Made by a program: the position numbers and the translations under genes
Assembly (NCBI RefSeq): GCF_051020975.1
Contig: NC_135042.1
Coordinates: 5,417,888-5,481,887, forward strand
Length of the DNA: 64,000 nt
Direction: 5' to 3'
Origin: Osmia lignaria lignaria
Lineage: Eukaryota > Arthropoda > Insecta > Hymenoptera > Megachilidae
Shown here: in pieces, positions 28,251-36,844 of the stretch
How positions within the stretch are numbered: position 1 is the first letter of the stretch
Layout of the letters: the number at the start of each line of letters is the position of its first letter
Notes under the pieces: generated by a model
Told to the model about the DNA's origin: nothing
Databases searched by the model: none
The model's input: only the letters and a program-made list of their open reading frames with translations

Positions 28251-28436
28251 CACTTTTGTTCATATTTCTATGTTTTACCATAGCAAATTTGATCATTCTT
28301 CAAATTAAATTACATAAAATAAATATTTTTATCCTTAAATGACAAAGTTTTCGTGCTTTTGTTTATATTTCGAAGTTTCACTATAGAAAACTTCATCATT
28401 TTTCAAATAGATTATTTAAAATAAATATTCTTAGTT
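28251..28436 (+). repeat. Diverged tandem duplication, about 102-bp offset
   Basis: Copy 1 (28,251-28,336) and copy 2 (28,353-28,436) share an ordered series of blocks: CTTTTGTT, ATATTTC, a TTCATCATT-like block, TTTTCAAAT and AAAATAAATATT. They differ at perhaps a quarter of positions. No gene or known element is recognised. Confidence 0.6.
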
Positions 28437-29606
28437 ACCCACAGGGGGGATATAGTGAATTAATAATAGAATAATATTTGATTAAAAAGAAAATGAAACG
28501 TGGATGAATCAACGGTGTGAATTCAGCCTAATTAAAAAAAGAATCAGAACATAGTATTGGACAACAATCGTGTCGCGTCGTTGTGAACGACGCTTAAGCC
28601 TCGAATCGAAATCAATAAGCCGATTATTGGTCGGGCTGAACGGAGATTACGTTGCTTTGAATTGACACCCCGACACGAGCTCTGTGCCGATTGAATTTCG
28701 CGGACTTTCGAGACGGACGGATATCCGCTCTAGTTCCTTTTTCCACGTCTGATACTATGAAATCACGCTCAATGTAATCCTGACGGACACTTCGCGAAGA
28801 ATCGACCTTTTGTGGCGAATCACTCGCAAACTTTGCAACCATTATCCATCCACGTTTATATGCTTACACGCGGTAAAACAATACGGTGGAAAAATGCGAA
28901 AAAAGTAGCGTCACTTTTTACCAACGCCATCTATGTGTTTAACGGTAAACGCGCGAGCCTCATGTAGGGCATTGTTGAATACGAAATATTTTCCAACGAA
29001 CCGTGGATATTCAGAAAAATATTTTCGTTTAAACGAAACGTAAATAAAATAACATTGTTGAGAACAAAATTTATCGGATTATCATTTTCAGTATCAAATA
29101 TTTGATTCCACTACTTGCATGCATAAGCTCACATGTATTAAACTACTGCAAAGTGTATTCAAATATTCACAAAAATTTTACTCACCGATATTCAGGGACA
29201 CGTTCGACGTAATAGTTTCCTCGAAACAGTTAGCTTTCCTGGAAAAGCAATATACGGTCTTTTAGAATCAGCAAAATGTTACAACGTTCGACGTACACGC
29301 GGATAAATAACAAAGCGTACCGACATGTTTGCTGTCACGAACAAAAACACTTTTTACCGTACAGATTACGTGTTCACTTGACACAGTTATACAATACCAG
29401 TGAAAATATATTAATTGCGTTATAAAACAGAATAAAGTAAACGTTGTTACTACGGAATTCCGATTGAAACGATACGAACACGAAGTAGACGCGACGGATA
29501 ATAGATCATCACTGGGAACACTGTTTACATAATTCTTAAGCAGATGGCGTCGACTCGATAGATCATCGCGGCCGTGTTTACATTTTGGCGGGTTCGAGCA
29601 GCAACA

Positions 29607-30374
29607 ATGGGACAAATCGTCGGACGTTTACCAAACACATGGGACCGTTTATTACAGGAAAAAGATCGTGTATTATACTGGAGCGGCGAGGTTTTAGCAC
29701 TGGTAGCCGATAACGTTAACCAGGAAATGTCGTTATTTATCGATTACGGGGAGGAAAGTATCGACGAAAAAGTCGAATCGTGGATGAACAAGAATCGATC
29801 GAGGGTCGATCGAACCATCAGCAAATATCCAAATATGGCGGCACAATACAAAACAAGAGTACAAATTGAACTTGCAAAGGTAATTATTTTCAACGTTCAC
29901 AGTTTATTTTAATTAACAGTTTATTACTGTACGCAGATAAGGGAAGGATTTAGAATTCGAATGAGAAACGATTATCGACAGGCCTACACGGATATTAAAA
30001 ATTTCACAAGAAAGGTGGATAAATTAGGAAAACGACAACGGAAGATACATGGTAAAATTCTCGAGTTAGAAACCATCTGTGATGGAGACGTGAAACGATT
30101 TCAAAAGAAATTAGGCCCTTTACGGGTAAAAACGTTTGAAAACCTCAGGACAGGTGAAAAAATGATGTTCGAAGACAAAAGACTGAAAACGAAGTTCGCT
30201 AAGAGAGTACTACATTACTATTTATATTTTTTAATTTTTTCTTTTAAACAATAATTATTCACAGCACCTTTTTTATAATATTAGGTGAATGAAATTGATC
30301 TTAAGAATCTGCAGGAATGTTCCAAATACGTTGACAAAATAATTAACAACATTGAAGACACTATGCGTAATTAA
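29607..30374 (+). CDS. Uncharacterised 210-residue charged protein, three exons
   Basis: Exons 29,607-29,879, 29,937-30,206 and 30,285-30,374 join in phase 0 at AAG|GTAATT..CAG and AGA|GTACTA..TTAG, giving 211 codons including the stop. The ATG was chosen because the frame upstream of it lacks another ATG. The protein begins MGQIVGRLPNTWDRLL. Its first 90 residues carry acidic and aromatic patches (SLFIDYGEESIDEKVESW). The rest is rich in Lys, Arg and Glu with heptad-like spacing, so coiled-coil or helical structure is likely. There is no signal peptide or membrane segment. The Gly-2 start (G-Q-I-V-G) is loosely compatible with N-myristoylation, a weak call. Both introns are under 80 bp, as in compact insect genes. 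I do not recognise a family. A CTCF-like word lies 60 bp upstream at 29,542. Confidence 0.75.
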
Positions 30375-30743
30375 TGGACGCAATAAAAAAATTTAGTATA
30401 CCCCCGATTCAAAAAAGAAGGACGATCGATAAGAATATGGAATACATGTTACATACGTCACTCACATATGTATCTATATGTAAATATATGTATCTGAACA
30501 AGACTGTATGTTTAAAATACTATTCGTGTATCTATCTCCTTCCACATTATCTTGCAGAATGTATCTGCAAATGTACTATTGAATAATTTAAAAGCAACCA
30601 TTTACAAACCGCAGATTGATCAAGTACCTTCAGATATAGATGCTTGAACGAAATGTAATTGAATGGAGTTCTTTAAAAAAAAAGAAGAAGAAAAAGCGTA
30701 GAAATAGCGAAACAACATACATACAAGATAATAATACTCACAA

Positions 30744-31200
30744 TCAGCTATCAATGCCGTTGAGGTAGACTCTTTCGCAGATTCTCGTAACCAGGAAAGC
30801 AGGATTCGCACAAGAGTTGCGTATGAGGTATATCTTCTTCACAGGACCGTACTAGAATATAAGACGCGTCTTATAAGTTAGAAAGCCCTATAATAAAATC
30901 ATTATTCGTCTATTTAGATTCATATGCTTAAACGCTGTTCATTAACCATACGGTCGAAATGTGTTTTGGAGAATATACCTTATGATCAATGAAATATGTA
31001 AAATTGTGCGTATTTATTAGAGATGATATTGATATTTCAAGCACTGAAATTAAATAGATACATACCTGCGCATGATTCGCGCGGGAATCTTCATCCAAAT
31101 GTGTCGTGACGTACGAGGTCCACGTCTTTACGGTCGTCGGGATCCATGCATCTTTTCCTCGTTTCACGACATTGAAAATCTCCCGTGTTCTGTACTGTTT
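30744..31200 (-). other. Possible small spliced minus-strand transcript
   Basis: A strong donor (GCGCAG|GTATGT, exon end 31,066) and an acceptor (ATATTCTAG, exon start 30,851) bound a 214-bp intron. The open frames on either side are both phase 0 and join. The frame is open for about 45 codons before the junction (including GKDAWIPTTVKTWTSYV) and for 35 after it (beginning YGPVKKIYLIRNSCANPAFL), ending with TGA at 30,746-30,744. The upstream frame has no ATG before a stop at about 31,201. Another exon, non-ATG initiation, or a non-coding RNA are therefore all possible. A further donor-like GTGAGT lies just after the stop. No family is recognised. Confidence 0.3.
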
Positions 31201-31349
31201 TTACATGAGCTACTTTTTATGCGAATTGAAACACTGTTGCTAAAACCACGACGCCGCGGTAGCAACGGCGGTCGCTAAAAGCCGGACATTACTAGAAAAG
31301 CAGGAAGAACAAGGAGGCGTTTCTCTTTCGTCGACAAAGTTACTTCTAT

Positions 31350-31357
31350 CGCCACCT
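31350..31357 (+). promoter_or_regulatory. CGCCACCT word, CTCF-like core
   Basis: An octamer resembling the insulator-protein core (YGCCMYCT). It lies in the intergenic gap before tRNA-His. A short match like this is weak on its own. Confidence 0.2.
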
Positions 31358-31567
31358 ATGAACGCAAATGTCAATTATTATTTCTGAGAATTCGATATAA
31401 TTCGATATATCGTTCAATGACAAAGACAACAGAGATCACTGTACAAAACATGCTTCTATATCCATATATATTTAATATATAAAGAATGAAAAATATGTTT
31501 ATTAACAATATAAATTATATTTGATATATGTACTTAAAAATAAGAACGAACAACACGACCTTCAATA

Positions 31568-31639
31568 GCCGTGATCGTCTAGTGGTTAGGACCCTACGTT
31601 GTGGCCGTAGTAACCCAGGTTCGAATCCTGGTCACGGCA
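31568..31639 (+). tRNA. tRNA-His (GTG)
   Basis: A full cloverleaf can be drawn. The acceptor stem pairs GCCGTGA with TCACGGC and has discriminator A. The anticodon arm CTACG-TTGTGGC-CGTAG has anticodon GTG. The T arm contains GGTTCGAATCC, which matches the internal B-box of RNA polymerase III, and the A-box region is GTCTAGTGGTTAGG. There is no intron. The extra 5' G of histidine tRNAs is added after transcription, as expected for a eukaryote. A T-rich terminator follows at 31,673. Confidence 0.95.
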
Positions 31640-31672
31640 ATGTGAAAGAGCATTGTCACGGAAGAAGGCTTA

Positions 31673-31680
31673 TTTTTTTT
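31673..31680 (+). terminator. RNA polymerase III terminator of tRNA-His
   Basis: A run of T begins 34 bases after the mature tRNA end. Four or more T residues on the non-template strand suffice for RNA polymerase III termination. Confidence 0.7.
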
Positions 31681-31967
31681 CTTTTCAATATTCAAAATTA
31701 AATTAAACTTTATTTATATTGCAATATTTTCTGAAACCTTAATATATTTCTTACATCTCATTTCCATTTCTTCCGATGAAATATGTTGCAATAAAATACA
31801 CGGAAGGAAGTATTTTATATTATTATTTGTATCAGTTTTGTTTGAAAAAAAAAAGTTTCATCAGCAAATTTCTTTGCTGTAAAGTCAATAAATTTCAGGT
31901 ATGACCACACAAAAGTTCAGTTTACGTCTCGTCTGTTAAAACATACGTATTCTCATTGTCTTCGAAT

Positions 31968-33384
31968 ATGAAGAAATATCGACTATTACTTTTAATTTTT
32001 GTTCTATATAAGTGTGGTGTTTTTTGTGTTAAATCTAACAAAGTACAATTATTTACTTCCGTTAAATTCAAGCACCCTGATGCGTATAATTATGATAAAG
32101 GTAACGCACAACGTGTAATTATGAAAATATTGCAATAATTTGTTTAATCTAATTTTTTTATTTTGGGTACAAAGTACGTTTCGAAAGAGGAATAAGAAAA
32201 TTTGACTTCGGTTTGGTTGAAAAAAATCGGGTTACACGTGGTATATTAGGATCTAAAAACCATCTAAGATCAGGTACTAAAGTAAACCCTATGTATGTTA
32301 ATGATTCAAGATGATACTAATTGATCTTTTGTTTCCTTAATAATCCCTAGGTGATGCCCATCAAATTGCACATTATTTCCTCACTGGAGGACCCTTGAAA
32401 GGTCATGCTCACTTTACAAGAGAAATAAACTGTGATTCAAATAATACTGAAAGCAATGTAGTTGGAATGAGCAATCCAGAAAGTAAAAATGATACAGATT
32501 CGTCTATAAATGATACAGATTCGTCTATAAATGAACAAAATTCAAATGGAAATGTGTCTGATCCCATTACTGGAGCTCAATTACCTCAATTACCTCCATT
32601 ACCACCACATAAACCTATAGTTCAACCACCAAATTTGTATAAACCTCCTAAATTACATCCAAGTTTAAACACATTAATTCCTAATCCACATACACCTATC
32701 CAGCATACTTTCTTAGGTTCTATTCTCCACCCTCGTTTACACCCACATATTAGCGCGCTACATACTATTCCTAGTGCTTTAATGAAAGCAGCTAGTATGC
32801 CAGTACATGGTTTATTACAGGCACAATCACATCTACATGATATTTTACAACCCCATGGACTAGTTGGAAGTCCTAATCTTCTTGGAAGTCCCAATAAAGT
32901 AAGTAATATGATACACTGAGTGAACAAATACCTATCAGCATTCGAATTTCCTTCTAAATCTGTATAGATACAAGAAAGTAATGTTACATTTACTGTTCCT
33001 AGACATCAAAACGTGCGAAAGCTAAAATGCATTCTATGAATAATTTCATATATTTAATGGGGCAACCACCTATTGTAGGAGCATCCCTAAACAACTTTGA
33101 TCATAAAGTACATACTGTTCTACCACAGATGTTTTTAAGCTAACAAAAATTGTATCAAATACATTTTGAATTTACAGGCTGCAGAATCAAATGAAAGATC
33201 CTCTCCATTCCCCACACATCCTCAACCTACTGGATATATTGTACGTTATGTACCCCACAACAAGACATCCGAATCACTAACTCCTATTAGTACACCACAA
33301 ACTTCTGATGATAGCCCAAATTCAGAAGAAAATGTAACAATTTCGGCTGATAACAACAATCAAGATGCAGATAAAGATGAATGA
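31968..33384 (+). CDS. Uncharacterised secreted Pro/His-rich protein, five exons
   Basis: Exons 31,968-32,100, 32,175-32,273, 32,351-32,898, 33,003-33,107 and 33,178-33,384 give one frame of 364 codons including the stop. The junction phases are 1, 1, 0 and 0 and agree throughout. The protein begins MKKYRLLLLIFVLYKCGVF, a clear signal peptide likely cleaved near VFCVKS. It continues through a basic segment (residues about 45-77) and the motif DAHQIAHYFLTGG. A 21-bp tandem repeat at 32,488-32,529 then encodes two copies of NDTDSSI. The centre (about residues 140-245) is rich in Pro, His and Leu, and the C-terminal tail is acidic and Ser/Asn-rich. There is no transmembrane segment after the signal, and several N-X-S/T sites support secretion. 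An alternative acceptor upstream of exon 4 (after 32,967) would stop early. The family is not recognised. Confidence 0.72.
32488..32529 (+). repeat. 21-bp tandem duplication inside a coding exon
   Basis: Two identical adjacent copies of AATGATACAGATTCGTCTAT plus one base encode NDTDSSI twice. The unit keeps the frame, so it lengthens the protein without breaking it. Confidence 0.85.
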
Positions 33385-33650
33385 TTACAAATACAAAGTG
33401 AGAACAGTAATGGTTAACTGACAAAAACAAAGTGGAAATGAAACTATGATAAAACAGACACAAGAAGACTATTGAAGTTTCAAAGGATGTACAACACATA
33501 CCATAATCTGAAACATTAAAGAACTGTATTAAATATTTATATGTATGGATATACAATTTTCAGTACTAGTTTAAAATTTTATACAAGACATGATACATAT
33601 GTAGATAAAAAATGAAAATTTATAAGCATTATTATGCTAATTGCATATTA
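33385..33650. other. Short gap between convergent genes
   Basis: Only 266 bp separate the stop codons of the secreted-protein gene (+) and SRP19 (-), so their 3' UTRs share or abut in this gap. ATTAAA words near 33,516 and 33,529 could serve the plus-strand transcript. No canonical AATAAA is evident on the minus strand. Confidence 0.5.
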
Positions 33651-34280
33651 TCATCTCCTTCCCTTTCCTTTTCCCTTTTTAGATGATGAACTGGAGGACT
33701 GTGCAGATTGTTCACCAGTGATCTGTTTTCCTTGTCGTGTCTTTAATTTTGGAATTGTGGTACCTACGTATACCAGAAGAGCATCCCTTGTAGGAAGTTC
33801 AGGTTTCACTGGAGTACCATCATCATTTTTTAATTGAACACGAATCCGACCACGATATAGCAATTCTTTACTCCGTTCTCTTGGATGTAGCTTATTTTCT
33901 ACTCCGACGTTGAAACCAGCTGCCACCAAAACATCACGAATTTCTTGATGTGTAGGATTTTCGACACATTTATCTTTCGCTAGTTTGCGACCTGCTGCCA
34001 AAGTTCTTTTACTGTTTATGTACACCGGATAAATACAAATCCATCTATAACAAACCAAAATAAGAGTCATGCTTCTATCAGTTTTACGTCAGATAGGTTA
34101 TATAGCAGATGGTGTTATGTATCACAAATTATGAATAAACCTAATTACATAAATAGTTTAATTGATGGATAATAATCTATTAGAAAATAACTGAAATGTT
34201 GTGTTTAAAAAATTAATAGTACAGTAAACGTACCTTTCACGATCGCTATGTTTCTTTGATAAATTCCACGCGAGCGCCAT
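33651..34280 (-). CDS. SRP19: Signal recognition particle 19 kDa protein
   Basis: SRP19 binds the tips of SRP RNA helices 6 and 8 and prepares the RNA for SRP54, so it is needed to assemble the particle that targets secretory proteins to the ER. Exon 1 (34,280-34,234) begins MALAWNLSKKHSDRER and joins exon 2 (34,044-33,651) at AAAG|GTACGT..TTATAG in phase 2, giving 146 residues against about 144 in mammals. The family signature is clear: RWICIYPVYINSKRTLAAGR, then NPTHQEIRDVLVAAGF, then the Arg/Lys-rich RNA-binding part (NKLHPRERSKELLYRGRIRV). The C-terminus is the usual low-complexity Ser/Lys tail (SSSSSSKKGKGKGRR). It faces the secreted-protein gene tail to tail, and a tRNA-Pro gene lies 180 bp upstream on the same strand. 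Confidence 0.96.
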
Positions 34281-34461
34281 GTTTCGAGTAATCGATAGTA
34301 TCGCAATTCCATTTATAACATCACTATCGATACTACCGTTCAAAAAATAAAGATACTTTAATAAGCTTGAGAAGTCAATAACAATAACGTAGTTCAACTG
34401 AATGTAAAATGATTAAACAGCAAAATGAAAACGGAACAAACAAAAGTAATATAAGAAACTT

Positions 34462-34533
34462 GGGCTCGTCCGGGATTTGAACCCGGGACCTCTCGCACCC
34501 GAAGCGAGAATCATACCCCTAGACCAACGAGCC
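34462..34533 (-). tRNA. tRNA-Pro (CGG)
   Basis: On the minus strand the acceptor stem pairs GGCTCGT with ACGAGCC, with discriminator C. The anticodon arm CTCGC-TTCGGGT-GCGAG carries anticodon CGG. The T arm reads CCCGGGTTCAAATCCCGG and contains the B-box. There is no intron. A TTTT run about 16 bases downstream (34,445-34,442) can terminate transcription. CGG decodes CCG. Confidence 0.95.
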
Positions 34534-35480
34534 ATGTAACAAATACTTTTTAATATAAATATTATAAAATGAAATTAATATTAATCATTATTTTTCAGCA
34601 AATATTGATACAAAACTTACAAAATTATTAAATTAAACTTTTTCATATTATTAAATTTACAATTCTTAAGCGAAAGTAAGCCTAAGAAAATAGTTTGTAC
34701 AATGTTAGCAACAGTTTCTTCTTCAATGTGTAATACATTGAAGCAATTAATAAACAAGAAATACTATAATTGATCTCCTCAATCCTACCTTGAACCATGA
34801 CCTCATTAAGCGTTTTTCTGTTCTCAATGACATACATACATACATAGTTGAACACTTACATTGATTATAAAAGTATATAATGAATGTCTGTGTAATATTT
34901 GCTAAACAATCAACTACTTAACAGTGTAAATATTATTCGTCACGAAAAACAGCGATGAACTAAATGAACATCCTTGTGTTATAGTCTTATCTTAGAAAAC
35001 AATGTGTAATATTTACAATACTTTTTTTAAATTTTATTTACCTAAATGAATATTAATATAGTAAAGTGCGAAATATGTTTGGCGGAACCGAAAAGAGGGG
35101 TCCTGCAATCAGTTTCAACTTTCACTATACGGGCTTATTGCGAGGTTAATTAGCAATTATCGAGTGTGTAACGGTGAAAGCGAGCATTCTGTGTGACATG
35201 GTTTCACAAAGATCGCAAAATTAATAAGTTTATTGTATGCAGACCGCGTTTTAATTAAACTTTTCTTTTCGATCGATTCAAGCACGCAGTTACTTGTAAA
35301 ATGATGATAAAACGACGAAAATTAGGTCAGATAAAAATTATTATCAATATGCAAATATTTTAAAATATTTACTAAACTTAATTTTTTTCTGGAGTTAGTT
35401 TCACATTTATAGAGATTATAGTAAAGAGAAAACAAGAGAAATCGAAAAAAGTTTTGTTATGGTTGGTAGTAAAAGTAAAA
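34534..35480. other. AT-rich intergenic DNA
   Basis: No gene supported. A CpG-richer island at about 35,080-35,210 stands out from the AT-rich background and could be a promoter, but no linked coding exon was found on the plus strand. Confidence 0.4.
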
Positions 35481-35481
35481 T

Positions 35482-35682
35482 TTAATAAGTTTGAATAAAC
35501 CCATTAAAAAATTCATCATGTCCGAATCCTCCAAGTAAGCCAGTTTGTTTCATAATAATAACACGAAACTTCAATGATTTCCGGTTTCGTAGGTTAAGAT
35601 GTTCAAACTGTTCAATTTGCTCGAAAATTGCTGCAAGTTTATCAACTGAGTAAGTACAAGCTGACATTATAAGAAAGTGCGC
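35482..35682 (-). CDS. Possible terminal coding exon, unrecognised protein
   Basis: On the minus strand a good acceptor (CGTTTACAG, exon start 35,682) is followed by 66 open codons and a TAA stop. The peptide begins AHFLIMSACTYSVDKLAAIF and ends FGHDEFFNGFIQTY, with mixed hydrophobic and charged residues typical of a folded domain. An in-frame ATG at 35,667 would alternatively make it a 61-residue single-exon product. A candidate upstream exon (35,921-35,860, beginning MEGVKLKGDKKNH, donor ACTG|GTGAGA) ends in phase 1 and would force a different frame here, so the two do not clearly belong together. It could be the last exon of an unrecognised gene or a decayed fragment. Confidence 0.3.
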   Translation of the reverse strand, partial: AHFLIMSACTYSVDKLAAIFEQIEQFEHLNLRNRKSLKFRVIIMKQTGLLGGFGHDEFFNGFIQTY

Positions 35683-36791
35683 CTGTAAACGTAATCAGGC
35701 ATATCATCTGACATTTAATTTTGAATTTGCTGATTCATCAACTAGTTAATTATCAATTGAGATATTAATTAAGAGGGCACAGATATATATTTATGTTTTA
35801 CGCTTCATATCAATCGATAATGCAAATAATAAACATTTTAGCATCAGGAGACTCTCACCAGTATGTCGCGCGATGCTAGCATGATTTTTCTTATCACCTT
35901 TTAATTTCACCCCTTCCATTTTTGGTACGATAGCCTAATCATTTTATAAATATTCAAATATAACCATTTTTCTATTCCTCTCGTAGAAATACCTTTTTGA
36001 TACAGTTATTTTGTCATTATTTTAAATGTTAAACATATTGGAATATAAAAAATTAATCATCAACTTATCACGTTACGAATGCACAAAGTACAAACTTCAG
36101 TTTCTTACGTACTTTTTGCACTTTTATCAACGTTTTTATAACAATAATTTATCAAAACGTTCCAGACACGTTCCCGTCAGAAAGAACAATAACATGCGTC
36201 GATTAAACACATACAATTTTTTAATGCAAAGGTTGTACATGTACCTATGCATGAAATAAATATTTAACTCGAAATAATTACCATTATGCAACGTGTTCTG
36301 TCACCGTAAAAATCGCTTCGTACGAACCTGTACCAGTCACCTTTCAAAAACTTGTCGTACCTTATCGTTCTAGAATAAATTCGAGTTAGGGCAACTTGGA
36401 ATAAGGACAGGGTAGATGCAACTGGAATGTTAGGTTTTTTTTTCTTTATAATAAGGTGTGGAATTTAATAACATTTGTTGCGATTCGAATCGCCTTTCTG
36501 TCTGGAAAAAAATCGAATAAAAAACGGTGACTTTAACGCCGATTTTTACGATGACGAAGTTGCATCAAATAAGCAAGCGCACACGTTCTTCGGTTAGTTC
36601 GCGCGAACGTCAGTTACGTTTGCGTTCTACTCGTGCTCGGAAGGATCGATTTCACTGAACGAAAGTTGTTTCAAAAAGTAAACTGTTTTTCTACGTGATA
36701 AGAGCATAGTATTAAACTAATAGAACATCGTTTTATTAAGTTATGGACGATCGTTTTTATTGAATTTTTTGTTGAATTTCAATCGTCTGCA

Positions 36792-36844
36792 ATGGGAAAT
36801 CCACACTCAAAAGACGTCCGTAACGGACTGCGAAGTTGTAAAGT
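36792..36844 (+). CDS. Men: Malic enzyme distal first coding exon (long isoform)
   Basis: ATG at 36,792 opens MGNPHSKDVRNGLRSCK plus two bases, ending at the strong donor GT|GTAAGT (phase 2). The exon with acceptor TTTGTAG (start 38,991) needs exactly two incoming bases and stays open through 15 further codons into the ATG of the shorter malic enzyme. That gives a 606-residue form with a 33-residue extension. G2 with S6 and K7 (MGNPHSK) fits the N-myristoylation consensus. The ATG is the first coding start after a CpG-richer stretch (36,560-36,660) that probably holds the distal promoter. Confidence 0.65.

Larger units (their letters stand above)
20902..28900. other. Gene-free AT-rich DNA
   Basis: No gene is supported. 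The longest frame (minus strand, 23,766-24,215) has no coding bias or splice partners. Local structure includes a 16-bp inverted repeat (22,692-22,759) and a diverged tandem duplication (28,251-28,436). The stretch is probably intergenic or intronic, with possible cis-regulatory content that cannot be resolved from one sequence. Confidence 0.45.
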
